NCBI GenBank assembly: GCA_036501345.1 | Contig: DASYAN010000419.1 | Location: 1-7,052, forward strand | DNA from: DASYAN01 sp036501345 | GTDB lineage: Bacteria; Chloroflexota; Ktedonobacteria; Ktedonobacterales; Ktedonobacteraceae | Length of the DNA: 7,052 nt | Direction: 5' to 3' | In this document: piece by piece, positions 1 through 6,167 of the stretch | How the letters are laid out: the number at the start of each line of letters is the position of its first letter | Numbering within the stretch: position 1 is the stretch's first letter | Made by a program: the position numbers and the translations under genes | The notes under the pieces: model-generated | The model's input: the letters and a program-made list of their open reading frames with translations, nothing else | Told to the model about the DNA's origin: nothing | Databases searched by the model: none

Positions 1-947
1 ATCGCTAGACGGAAGCAAGGGAAACGTTCCAACTTTAGCTCCTCAAAGCGGAGAGTCCCAACTTCAGCCCAACGCAATTCACGTATAAGTCCGGTCTTCT
101 CACTGTTCAGACGAAGCGGATAAGCTAGGGCATTCATTATCGGCAAATGCATATTTGGCAAACTGGCCTGCATCTTCATAGAACCGTCGATAAACTCCAC
201 CATTGAGTGAATAATGCTTTCCGGGTGAATTACTACATCAATACGCTCATAAGGAACCCCAAAAAGCCAGTGAGACTCGATAACTTCAAGCCCTTTATTC
301 ATCAAAGTCGCGCTATCAATAGTGATCTTTGGACCCATCTGCCAGGTAGGATGAGCCAGAGCCTGATTGACTGTAACAGCTTGAATTTGCTCCGGTGTCG
401 CAGAACGGAAAGGCCCACCAGAAGCAGTTAAAAGCAACCGTGAGATATCCTCAGTTGCCTCGCCTCGCAAGCATTGCCAGATAGCGCTATGCTCACTATC
501 GATCGGGAAAATAGGGACCTCGGCCCGCTGTGCTGCTTCCATTACCAGATGACCAGCCATGACCAGAGTCTCTTTATTCGCCAAAGCAATGACCTTGCCT
601 GCCCCGATCGCAGCCAGAGTAGGCTTCAGACCAATCAGACCAGAAGTGGCAACAACGACCACATCAGCTTCAGGACATGTCGCTGTAGCCAGTAAACCCT
701 GTTCGCCAAGCAAAGCCTCAGGCAAAAGAGCACGCGCCTTTTTCTCAACTTCCGGCGTATCTGCAAAACACGCCACAAGGGATGGTTTAAATTCCTGCGC
801 CTGCTGTGAAAGGAGCAAAACATTACTCCGTGCTGCTAATGCAACAATTTGAAAGTGGTCAGGGAAACATCGTACGACATCCAGCGTCTGCTGACCAATT
901 GAGCCCGTGCTTCCAAGTAAAGCAACACGCCTCGGAAAAGCCGCCAT
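1..947 (-). CDS. dxr: 1-deoxy-D-xylulose 5-phosphate reductoisomerase, C-terminus cut by window edge
   Basis: Dxr converts DXP to 2-C-methyl-D-erythritol 4-phosphate with NADPH, the committed step of the MEP isoprenoid pathway, in the cytosol. I translated 315 codons from ATG 947-945 with no stop before the window edge; full-length family members are about 380-400 aa, so roughly the last 70-80 residues lie outside. Visible motifs: NADPH-binding GSTGSIG at 12-18, LANKET at 122-127, metal-binding PIDSEHSAI with D150 and E152, SGGPFR at 176-181, and the active-site segment HPTWQMGPKITIDSATLMNK at 199-218 followed by G219, L220 and E221 (third metal ligand). The start has a strong Shine-Dalgarno site (GGGAGGGAG at 952-960), so it is secure. 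The gene follows cdsA by 127 bp and has its own likely promoter there. Its product feeds the precursors that UppS, encoded upstream, turns into the C55 carrier. Confidence 0.96.
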   Translation of the reverse strand, partial: MAAFPRRVALLGSTGSIGQQTLDVVRCFPDHFQIVALAARSNVLLLSQQAQEFKPSLVACFADTPEVEKKARALLPEALLGEQGLLATATCPEADVVVVATSGLIGLKPTLAAIGAGKVIALANKETLVMAGHLVMEAAQRAEVPIFPIDSEHSAIWQCLRGEATEDISRLLLTASGGPFRSATPEQIQAVTVNQALAHPTWQMGPKITIDSATLMNKGLEVIESHWLFGVPYERIDVVIHPESIIHSMVEFIDGSMKMQASLPNMHLPIMNALAYPLRLNSEKTGLIRELRWAEVGTLRFEELKLERFPCFRLA

Positions 948-1000
948 AAAACTCCCTCCCGCCTGAGATAAATAGGGCATCATTCCCCTTTTCATGCAGT

Positions 1001-1009
1001 ATTATAGCA
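1001..1009 (-). promoter_or_regulatory. Extended -10 promoter for dxr
   Basis: On the minus strand the sequence TGCTATAAT gives a perfect -10 hexamer (TATAAT, 1006-1001) with a TG extension one base upstream. No good -35 hexamer sits 16-18 bp away, as is usual for extended -10 promoters. Transcription would start near 994, about 47 nt before the dxr ATG and about 35 nt before its Shine-Dalgarno site. The longer string TGTGCTATA is shared with the rpsB promoter. Seen in sequence; promoter activity is inferred. Confidence 0.65.
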
Positions 1010-1016
1010 CATCTTT

Positions 1017-1040
1017 GCAGGTAACTGCTCAGATACCTGC
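1017..1040. repeat. 24-bp inverted repeat over the -35 region of the dxr promoter
   Basis: Arms GCAGGTA (1017-1023) and TACCTGC (1034-1040) are perfect 7-bp inverted repeats around a 10-bp centre. Relative to the start inferred from the -10 box, the repeat spans about -23 to -46, where a dimeric regulator could act. It is not followed by a T-run on either strand, so it does not look like a terminator. An operator role is inference. Confidence 0.45.
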
Positions 1041-1053
1041 TGTCTTCCCCTCC

Positions 1054-1074
1054 AAGTGATTTACTATATCACTT
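1054..1074 (-). repeat. Small hairpin just after the cdsA stop codon
   Basis: AAGTGAT (1054-1060) and ATCACTT (1068-1074) form a 7-bp stem with a 7-nt loop, abutting the TAA of cdsA. On the minus strand it is followed by GGAGGGG rather than a U-tract, so it is not a standard intrinsic terminator. It could protect the 3' end of a processed cdsA message. Confidence 0.35.
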
Positions 1075-1998
1075 TTACTTCAGAATCAGCACCGCCTGAG
1101 AAAAAATATAGACCACGATGAAAGCAAAGAGCAAACTGTCAATACGATCAAGCAACCCTCCGTGACCAGGCATCATCTGACCACTGTCTTTAACATTCGT
1201 CTGTCGTTTGATCAAAGACTCAGCGAGATCTCCCAACGTAGCAGCGGAACCGATGAGCAAGGCAAGCAAAACCGCAAGATACCAGGGAAGGTTCAATGGT
1301 ACAACGGTAACAATGAGACACGCCATAATACAAAAAACAAAGCCACCGACTACACCCTCCCACGTTTTACCAGGACTGATCAAGGGAGCAAGCTTATGTC
1401 GACCGAAGTAGCGTCCGCTAAAAAATGCCGCCCCATCAAAGACCCACACACCAGCCAGAGCAGTTAATAGCCACCAAGCACCAGCAGGAAGATAGATCCA
1501 ACCTCCAGAAGCAGGATGCCAGACTGCGGGATCATACCCACGCACTAACAAAACGAGACTCATGGGCCACCCCAGGTAAAGAGGGATCGCCAGTGTCAAT
1601 GCCCAATCAATCAGTGCACCATCTAGTTTCTTGCGCAACAAGAACCAGGAAAACGAGATCGGCAGGGCAGCTCCCAGACTGATTTCAAGAACAAGAAGGT
1701 GTATCGCAGGAGGTAACATCGCAGCGATCAAGAAGAGGATACCCAAACCCAGGCTTACCCAGGTTAGCGGACGATAGCCTGCATGGACCAACATATAATG
1801 TAATTCGAAGCTACCTATTACGACGATCAGCAATGTAGCAGCAAATGCAGTCCAGCCACCAAACCAGTTAAAAGAAAGAATAATAGGCATTGCAATTAAG
1901 GCTGTCAGCCAGCGCTGACCAACCGATGATGTGCGCGTATTTTGCCTTTCGGGTTCAGATACACCCGTCTCATTATTCTGCTTATGTGCGCCTTGCAA
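1075..1998 (-). CDS. cdsA: Phosphatidate cytidylyltransferase (CDP-diglyceride synthase)
   Basis: CdsA makes CDP-diacylglycerol from phosphatidic acid and CTP at the cytoplasmic membrane, the branch point for phospholipid synthesis. With the TTG start chosen here (1998-1996) the protein is 307 aa. After a polar N-terminal stretch of about 28 residues come many hydrophobic membrane segments from about residue 31 to the end. The conserved block starting DGAAFFSGRYFGRHKLAP (188 onward) ends in PGKTWEG at 215, and the family signature SLIKR...KDSG...PGHGGLLDRID spans 261-287, with acidic residues D271 and D284 expected to bind metal. Longer GTG start at 2031 would add 11 residues but has no Shine-Dalgarno site; the TTG has AAAGGAG 8 nt upstream. 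Start is a choice, identity is not in doubt. It follows uppS by about 105 bp containing a strong inverted repeat. Confidence 0.94.
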   Translation of the reverse strand: MQGAHKQNNETGVSEPERQNTRTSSVGQRWLTALIAMPIILSFNWFGGWTAFAATLLIVVIGSFELHYMLVHAGYRPLTWVSLGLGILFLIAAMLPPAIHLLVLEISLGAALPISFSWFLLRKKLDGALIDWALTLAIPLYLGWPMSLVLLVRGYDPAVWHPASGGWIYLPAGAWWLLTALAGVWVFDGAAFFSGRYFGRHKLAPLISPGKTWEGVVGGFVFCIMACLIVTVVPLNLPWYLAVLLALLIGSAATLGDLAESLIKRQTNVKDSGQMMPGHGGLLDRIDSLLFAFIVVYIFSQAVLILK

Positions 1999-2006
1999 AC
2001 AATTCA

Positions 2007-2013
2007 CTCCTTT
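2007..2013 (-). promoter_or_regulatory. Ribosome binding site selecting the TTG start of cdsA
   Basis: AAAGGAG on the minus strand lies 8 nt upstream of TTG 1998-1996. An in-frame GTG at codon 9 of the longer reading overlaps this site and so cannot use it, and the GTG at 2031-2029 has no purine-rich site before it. This decides the start. Confidence 0.6.
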
Positions 2014-2054
2014 GTTCAAGGCTAAAGACACTTAAGGAGATACGCTAAAACTCA

Positions 2055-2094
2055 TGTAACCTATAGGACGTTTGCGGACGTCCTATAGGTTACA
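2055..2094. repeat. Perfect 17-bp inverted repeat between uppS and cdsA
   Basis: TGTAACCTATAGGACGT (2055-2071) and ACGTCCTATAGGTTACA (2078-2094) are exact reverse complements around the 6-nt loop TTGCGG. Each arm contains the 8-bp palindrome CCTATAGG. The repeat begins 9 bp past the uppS stop codon. On the minus-strand RNA it would be a very stable hairpin followed after 4 nt by only UUUU, so it could be a weak terminator, an RNA-processing or stability hairpin, a dispersed palindromic element, or a protein-binding site. Structure is seen; function is open. Confidence 0.85.
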
Positions 2095-2103
2095 CGAACA
2101 ACC

Positions 2104-2895
2104 CTAGGTAGTAGAAACCATTAGGCGCCCAAAACGCCTTTGTCGTTGACGATAACTTTCCAATGCCTCAAGAAGATCTTCTCGTCCGAAATCAGGCCAG
2201 AGAGCAGGTGTTGCATAATACTCACTATAGGCAGATTGCCAGAGCAAGAAATTGCTGACACGCATCTCCCCAGCAGTACGAATAACCAAGTCTGGATCGG
2301 GAAGATTACGCGTGTATAAATAAGAGCTAATCAACTCTTCAGTAATCATTTCGGGACAACGGCCGTCGGCAATAATATGGCGAATGGCATCAACCAGTTC
2401 TGCCCGCCCCCCATAATTGAAACATACATTGAGGCCAAGACCAGTATTATTTTTCGTCAACTCGACAGAGTCATGCACTGCCTGTTGAATATCAGAAGAG
2501 AGGTCCTCAAGACGACCAAGATGGCGCAGACGCACTCCATCGCGATGGAGGTTCTCCACATCTGAGCGGATTGTCTCCCAGAAGAGGCGCATTAAACCAT
2601 CAACTTCAATACGTGGTCGCTTCCAGTTCTCAGTTGAAAAGGCATAGACACTGAGCATCTCAATATGTTCATCAGAAGCACACTCAACAACACGACGAAG
2701 AGCGGTAATACCTGCCTTATGGCCAGCAAGGCGCGGAAGATGACGTTTCGTCGCCCAGCGCCCATTGCCATCCATGATGATAGCAATATGGCGCAATTGA
2801 GGCTTTGACTGGAACTGCTCAGATGCAACAAGGTGTGACGGCGCTACTTTGCTCTTCTCGCCATTAGATGAGAAGAGCTTTGACAATTTGGTCAA
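2104..2895 (-). CDS. uppS: Undecaprenyl diphosphate synthase (cis-prenyltransferase)
   Basis: UppS adds isopentenyl units in cis to farnesyl diphosphate, making the C55 carrier for peptidoglycan and other wall polymers. The 263-aa product has all family motifs: IAIIMDGNGRWA at 37-48 with catalytic D42, GHKAG at 58-62, YAFSTENWKRP at 84-94, LNVCFNYGGRAE at 155-166, PDLVIRTAGEMRVSNFLLWQ at 201-220 and E225 in SAYSEYY. The position after RT is Ala, where many homologues have Gly (RTGGE); this looks conservative. The polar N-terminal extension before the first motif is about 30 residues. The start is TTG (2895-2893), with GGAGG 7 nt upstream inside the end of frr. The gap to the frr stop is 2 bp, so translation of the two genes is probably coupled. 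Confidence 0.97.
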   Translation of the reverse strand: MTKLSKLFSSNGEKSKVAPSHLVASEQFQSKPQLRHIAIIMDGNGRWATKRHLPRLAGHKAGITALRRVVECASDEHIEMLSVYAFSTENWKRPRIEVDGLMRLFWETIRSDVENLHRDGVRLRHLGRLEDLSSDIQQAVHDSVELTKNNTGLGLNVCFNYGGRAELVDAIRHIIADGRCPEMITEELISSYLYTRNLPDPDLVIRTAGEMRVSNFLLWQSAYSEYYATPALWPDFGREDLLEALESYRQRQRRFGRLMVSTT

Positions 2896-2897
2896 GA

Positions 2898-3455
2898 TTA
2901 GACCTCCAGGATCTCCATTTCCTTGGTTTTGCCGACCTTGTCCATCTCCTCGATGTAGCGGTCGGTGAGCTTCTGTAGCCGTTCTACACTACGTTTGAGC
3001 TCATCTTCGGAAATTTCTTTCTTTTTCTCACGGTCACGTAACTTATCTTGTACATCACGGCGGACATTGCGCACAGCGACCTTATGCTCATCTAGCTTTT
3101 TGTGCAGTGTCTTCACAAGATCGCGACGGCGCTCTTCACTCATCGGAGGAATAGCCAGACGAATGACTTGCCCATCGTTTGTCGGATTAATGCCAAGATC
3201 AGATTTTTGAATGGCCTTCTCAATATCAGTCAATAGCTTCCGATCCCAGGGCTGAATCACCAAGAGACGCGCTTCTGGAACAGATATTGAGGCAACCTGA
3301 TTAATTGGTGTAGGGGCTCCATAATACTCAACGGTAATACGCTCAACCAAAGCAGCGCTTGCCCGTCCTGCTCGAATAGCATTAATATCTTGTTTTAAGG
3401 TCTCAATTGCTTTTTGCATACGTCGTTCTGCATCTGCGAATAGATCAGCTGTCAT
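2898..3455 (-). CDS. frr: Ribosome recycling factor
   Basis: RRF works with EF-G to split post-termination ribosomes in the cytosol. The product is 185 aa, exactly the normal size. The helix-rich domain I is split around domain II as expected: N-terminal helix with INAIRAGRAS at 25-34, the domain II region from ITVEYYGAPTPINQVASISV (40-59) through IQPWD (67-71), GINPTNDGQVIRL at 88-100, PPMSEERRRDL at 103-113, and NVRRD at 130-134 carrying the conserved R132. The C-terminal helix is highly charged. The ATG has GGGAG 6 nt upstream. It is 97 bp downstream of pyrH, a spacer in which I see no clear promoter or terminator, and 2 bp upstream of uppS. Confidence 0.98.
   Translation of the reverse strand: MTADLFADAERRMQKAIETLKQDINAIRAGRASAALVERITVEYYGAPTPINQVASISVPEARLLVIQPWDRKLLTDIEKAIQKSDLGINPTNDGQVIRLAIPPMSEERRRDLVKTLHKKLDEHKVAVRNVRRDVQDKLRDREKKKEISEDELKRSVERLQKLTDRYIEEMDKVGKTKEMEILEV
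2903..2907 (-). promoter_or_regulatory. Ribosome binding site of uppS inside the 3' end of frr
   Basis: GGAGG on the minus strand falls within the last sense codons of frr and lies 7 nt before TTG 2895-2893. It supports the TTG start and suggests that ribosomes ending on frr help open or reload this site. Confidence 0.65.
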
Positions 3456-3552
3456 AGCTTACTCCCTTTTTTTCTAAGCACAACGTGTACCTTACAAACG
3501 GGATGTGATGATAGAAGATATACTCATCTCATCAGTTTCTCATCCATCTCGG

Positions 3553-4290
3553 TTATAAGATCGTATCCCTAGCGTCAGACGTGACCAGTGTACCACACTT
3601 TTCCCCACGAGTGATGGCCTCTAAAGCACCTTGCTGGTGCAAGTTAAAGACGATAATGGGCATCTCATTGTCTTTACAGAGAGATAGCGCAGTACTGTCC
3701 ATGACCTTCAACCCCATATTCAATGCCTGCATATAACTCAATTGCTCAAACTTACGAGCCTGAGAATTGCGCATAGGATCATCATCGTAGATGCCATCTA
3801 CTTTGGTCGCTTTGAGCAACACCTGTGCACTGAGCTCGACTGCACGTAATGCTGCTGCTGTATCGGTAGTGAAAAATGGATTGCCACTACCAGCAGCTAG
3901 AATAACCACACGACCCTTTTCCAGGTGGTGTTCTGCCCGGCGGCGAATAAAAGGCTCCGCTACTGGAGGCATTTCGATAGCAGTCTGCACCCGTGTGACC
4001 ATGCCTAGTTTCTCCATCGCATCCTGCATGACCAGCGAATTCATCACCGTTGCTAACATACCTACATAGTCAGCAGTAGCACGATCTATGCCAGTGGCAG
4101 CGGCATCTGCACCACGCCACATATTTCCCCCACCAATGACCATGGCAATCTCAATACCTAAATCGTGTACGCGCTTGACTTCACTCGCAATACGCTGTAC
4201 CGTTCCAGCATCAATGCCATATCCTTGTGGACCTAGAGCTTCGCCACTCAATTTGAGCAGGATACGCCGATACTTCAGCTCGACTGACAT
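3553..4290 (-). CDS. pyrH: UMP kinase
   Basis: PyrH phosphorylates UMP to UDP with ATP; bacterial enzymes are hexamers of the amino-acid-kinase fold, usually GTP-activated and UTP-inhibited. The 245-aa product has the phosphate-binding KLSGEALG at 13-20, GGGNMWRG at 53-60, DYVGMLATVMN at 74-84 (UMP site region), GSGNPFFTTDTAAALRA at 134-150, VDGIYDDDP at 164-172 and a C-terminal GT at 233-234. Start ATG 4290-4288 gives the usual N-terminus and has AAGGGAG 8 nt upstream. A longer reading from GTG 4386 is open but adds 32 residues without family resemblance and crosses a strong RNA hairpin, so I reject it. It follows tsf by 131 bp and precedes frr, the normal order. Confidence 0.97.
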   Translation of the reverse strand: MSVELKYRRILLKLSGEALGPQGYGIDAGTVQRIASEVKRVHDLGIEIAMVIGGGNMWRGADAAATGIDRATADYVGMLATVMNSLVMQDAMEKLGMVTRVQTAIEMPPVAEPFIRRRAEHHLEKGRVVILAAGSGNPFFTTDTAAALRAVELSAQVLLKATKVDGIYDDDPMRNSQARKFEQLSYMQALNMGLKVMDSTALSLCKDNEMPIIVFNLHQQGALEAITRGEKCGTLVTSDARDTIL

Positions 4291-4298
4291 CCTCTTTT

Positions 4299-4305
4299 CT
4301 CCCTT
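4299..4305 (-). promoter_or_regulatory. Ribosome binding site selecting the pyrH start
   Basis: AAGGGAG on the minus strand lies 8 nt before ATG 4290-4288 and about 16 nt past the foot of the upstream hairpin. This makes the 245-aa reading of pyrH preferable to the longer open frame. Confidence 0.6.
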
Positions 4306-4321
4306 GTGTGCAATGATCAGA

Positions 4322-4383
4322 GATATCTCTACGGGTATAGTTTCGAACCACTTCTTTCTGTGTGGCATACCCGCAGAAATATC
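4322..4383 (-). ncRNA. Strand-specific RNA hairpin in the tsf-pyrH spacer
   Basis: In minus-strand RNA the arm complementary to 4367-4383 pairs along all 17 positions with the arm complementary to 4322-4338, with two G-U wobbles. Read as plus-strand RNA those two positions become A-C mismatches, so full pairing exists only in the sense transcript of this operon. The 28-nt apical region holds an inner CCAC/GTGG stem (4362-4365 with 4348-4351). No U-tract follows, so it is not an intrinsic terminator. The foot overlaps a 12-bp palindrome AGAGATATCTCT (4319-4330), which offers a competing fold. It ends about 17 nt upstream of the pyrH Shine-Dalgarno site, so a role in processing or pyrH translation is plausible but unproven. 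Confidence 0.6.
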
Positions 4384-4421
4384 CACGTTACTAGCAGGCT
4401 ATAGGGGGCATAGCGCCCTGG

Positions 4422-5018
4422 CTATTCTCCTAGTTCGAAACGGCTGAAGCGGCGCACCACAATGTTCTCGCCGGTATCAGCAATGACTTTACGCACAAGA
4501 TCGCTGACAGTAATCGACTCATCCTTCACCCAGGGCTGCAACATCAACACCTGCTGACCCAAGGCTTTCTTGAGTTTGCTATTGGTCACCTCTTCACGAC
4601 GCTCTGCTGGAACACGCTCTAGCGAAGGATCTTCGGCGATCTTTTTCTGCTCTTCCAGAATCACATCGGCAGGGACATCTTCATAATTGACATATCTAGG
4701 AGCAATACCAACGATCTGCAGAGCCAGTTCATTGGCTAGATTGCGGAAACTTTCGCTGCGTGCTACAAAATCGGTACTGCAATTCAGCTCCAGCAGAACC
4801 CCAACCCGGTTGTTGTGATGAACATAGGAGAAAACGCCTCCCTCTCTCGTCTCACGACCAGCAGAGATCATCTTTTCAGCTTTTTTAGCACTCCGTGCTT
4901 CAAGATAGCTCACTGCACTATCCCAGGACTTGGCATCAGTCAGGGCATTCTTGCAATCGGCAAACGTTGCGCCAGTTTCTTCGCGCAACTTCTTCACGTC
5001 AGCAGCAGTATATTCCAT
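4422..5018 (-). CDS. tsf: Elongation factor Ts, short form
   Basis: EF-Ts regenerates EF-Tu-GTP by exchanging GDP on EF-Tu in the cytosol. The product is 198 aa, much shorter than the roughly 280-aa E. coli protein and like the short forms known from Thermus. Visible are the N-terminal UBA-like domain with VKKLREETGATFADCKNAL (8-26) and the core EF-Tu contact TDFV at 82-85 within LELNCSTDFVAR. The C-terminal part keeps one core subdomain and ends in VVRRFSRFELGE. Start ATG 5018-5016 matches the family and has AGGAG about 10 nt upstream; the frame is open further upstream but without homology. The gene lies 257 bp after rpsB, behind a terminator, so it is probably expressed partly by read-through and partly from its own promoter. 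Confidence 0.96.
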   Translation of the reverse strand: MEYTAADVKKLREETGATFADCKNALTDAKSWDSAVSYLEARSAKKAEKMISAGRETREGGVFSYVHHNNRVGVLLELNCSTDFVARSESFRNLANELALQIVGIAPRYVNYEDVPADVILEEQKKIAEDPSLERVPAERREEVTNSKLKKALGQQVLMLQPWVKDESITVSDLVRKVIADTGENIVVRRFSRFELGE

Positions 5019-5046
5019 TTGGTAATTTCTCCTCAATCTTTGATCT

Positions 5047-5075
5047 ATAATACTCAGATGGCGGCAATAGCACAA
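5047..5075 (-). promoter_or_regulatory. Possible promoter in front of tsf
   Basis: On the minus strand TATTAT (5052-5047) matches the -10 consensus in five of six bases, with a weak -35 candidate TTGTGC (5075-5070) at 17-bp spacing. Transcription would begin near 5040, leaving a short leader before the tsf Shine-Dalgarno site. A downstream promoter makes sense because a strong terminator separates rpsB from tsf. Confidence 0.4.
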
Positions 5076-5149
5076 CAACCTGTGTGCATCTTTTTTGGTC
5101 TCTGAGTGCTTGTCTGTGTGTTTGTTCCAACCCTCGCCAACCCACTAAG

Positions 5150-5174
5150 TTGTCAGCGCAACGCTTGTTGACAA
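5150..5174. repeat. Short inverted repeat in the rpsB-tsf spacer
   Basis: TTGTCA (5150-5155) and TGACAA (5169-5174) form a 6-bp dyad with a 13-bp centre, and an overlapping small stem AGCG/CGCT lies at 5155-5165. It sits between the terminator and the possible tsf promoter, about 110 bp upstream of the latter's start. Could be an operator or chance; low confidence. Confidence 0.25.
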
Positions 5175-5199
5175 TAACATGGCGTTTAATCAGCCGGAG

Positions 5200-5255
5200 T
5201 GAAAATATACAAAAAGGCAGGAGGAAGGAGGCAACATGCCCCTTACCTCCCACCT
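5200..5255 (-). terminator. Intrinsic terminator after rpsB
   Basis: Minus-strand RNA folds into a long stem from arms at 5237-5255 and 5215-5233: 19 positions, GC-rich, with three G-U pairs and two mismatches, and a 3-nt UGU loop. It is followed by UUUUU (5215-5211) and then GUAUAUUUU. It starts about 20 nt after the rpsB stop codon. The match to a rho-independent terminator is good, so most rpsB transcripts probably end here and only a fraction continue into tsf. Confidence 0.85.
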
Positions 5256-5275
5256 GATGAAATGTCGTTTTTGGG

Positions 5276-6160
5276 TTAATGAGCCTCTTTAGCAACAAGC
5301 TCTGGTTCAGTCTGGACAGCAGGTGCCTCCGCCTCAGTTGTCTCAGCAGTTGGAGCCACTTCAGGCTGCACCGATGGCTCTGACTGCGCTGCTGGTTCAG
5401 GCTGCACTGCTGGCAATTGCAATTCAACCGGAGCTTCACTCTGATCGGGTTCTTCATCCTTCTGCAGAGCTTCTAGTTCGCGACGGCCCTCAACAGCGGC
5501 GTCAGCAATTTTTGCACATAGGAGACGAACTGCACGAATGGCGTCATCATTGGCAGGAATGGGGAAATCCATCTCATCAGGATCACAGTTGGTATCTGCT
5601 AGAGCAATGATTGGAATTTCCAGACGTCGTGCCTCTAGTACTGCCGTGCGTTCCTTGCGAGTATCGACAATAAAAATGGCGCTAGGCAAGCGACGCATAT
5701 CTTTAATGCCACCCAGAATACGCTCAAGACGAACCAGCTCATCCTGTAAGTGCTGGACTTCCTTCTTGGGCAAACGCTCGAAATCACCACGATCACGACG
5801 AGCTTCTAGCTCGCGAAGATGGCTAATACGTAATTGAATGGTCTTGAAGTTAGTTAGCATGCCACCAAGCCAACGCTGATTAACATAATACATACCACAG
5901 CGCTTGGCTTCTTCAGCTACAGCTTCCTGGGCTTGTTTCTTCGTACCAACAAAGAGCAAGGTGCCGCCATCAGCGGCAAGCTGCTGAACAAACTTGTAAG
6001 CTTCATTTAGACGACCCACCGTTTGCTGGAGATCAATAATATGGATACCATTGCGATCCATAAAGATGAACTGCTGCATCTTAGGATTCCAGCGACGGGT
6101 TTGATGACCAAAGTGTACACCAGCTTCTAAAAGCTGTTTCATTGAAATGATGTTAGCCAA
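5276..6160 (-). CDS. rpsB: 30S ribosomal protein S2 with acidic C-terminal tail
   Basis: S2 sits on the back of the small subunit between head and body and is one of the last proteins to join. With the TTG start chosen here (6160-6158) it is 294 aa and begins MANIISMKQLLEAGVHFGHQ. Other family motifs are TRRWNPKM at 21-28, VGTKKQAQEAV at 71-81, NQRWLGGMLTNF at 94-105, LPSAIFIVDTRKE at 158-170 and ADTNCDPD at 188-195. The conserved core ends near 230; about 64 further residues form a low-complexity tail rich in Glu, Pro, Ala, Gln and Val. The TTG has AAGGGAGG 7 nt upstream. A longer reading from ATG 6193 lacks such a site. Expression is probably from the extended -10 promoter near 6430 through a long structured leader. 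Confidence 0.96.
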   Translation of the reverse strand: MANIISMKQLLEAGVHFGHQTRRWNPKMQQFIFMDRNGIHIIDLQQTVGRLNEAYKFVQQLAADGGTLLFVGTKKQAQEAVAEEAKRCGMYYVNQRWLGGMLTNFKTIQLRISHLRELEARRDRGDFERLPKKEVQHLQDELVRLERILGGIKDMRRLPSAIFIVDTRKERTAVLEARRLEIPIIALADTNCDPDEMDFPIPANDDAIRAVRLLCAKIADAAVEGRRELEALQKDEEPDQSEAPVELQLPAVQPEPAAQSEPSVQPEVAPTAETTEAEAPAVQTEPELVAKEAH

Positions 6161-6167
6161 AAACGGA

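Noticed and set aside
1162..1682. Several plus-strand open frames within cdsA
   Set aside because: They are antisense to a strongly identified membrane enzyme and show no domain, ribosome binding site or plausible composition.
3456..3552. Promoter in the pyrH-frr spacer
   Set aside because: I found TATATC- and TAGAAA-like strings but none with an acceptable -35 partner or TG extension.
4291..4386. GTG at 4386 as start of pyrH
   Set aside because: The added 32 residues do not match UMP kinases and are encoded by the RNA hairpin; the ATG at 4290 has a good ribosome binding site.
4390..4421. Small GC-rich hairpins just after the tsf stop codon as terminator
   Set aside because: Stems are only 4-5 bp, compete with each other and lack a T-run on the minus strand.
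5168..5191. TTGACA at 5168-5173 on the plus strand as a promoter
   Set aside because: The only AT-rich partner (TTTAAT) is about 11 bp away, and there is no plus-strand gene downstream.
4999..5457. Open minus-strand frame of 152 codons spanning the rpsB end and the tsf leader
   Set aside because: It overlaps rpsB in another frame, crosses the intrinsic terminator and resembles no family; its sequence follows from the low-complexity rpsB tail read out of frame.
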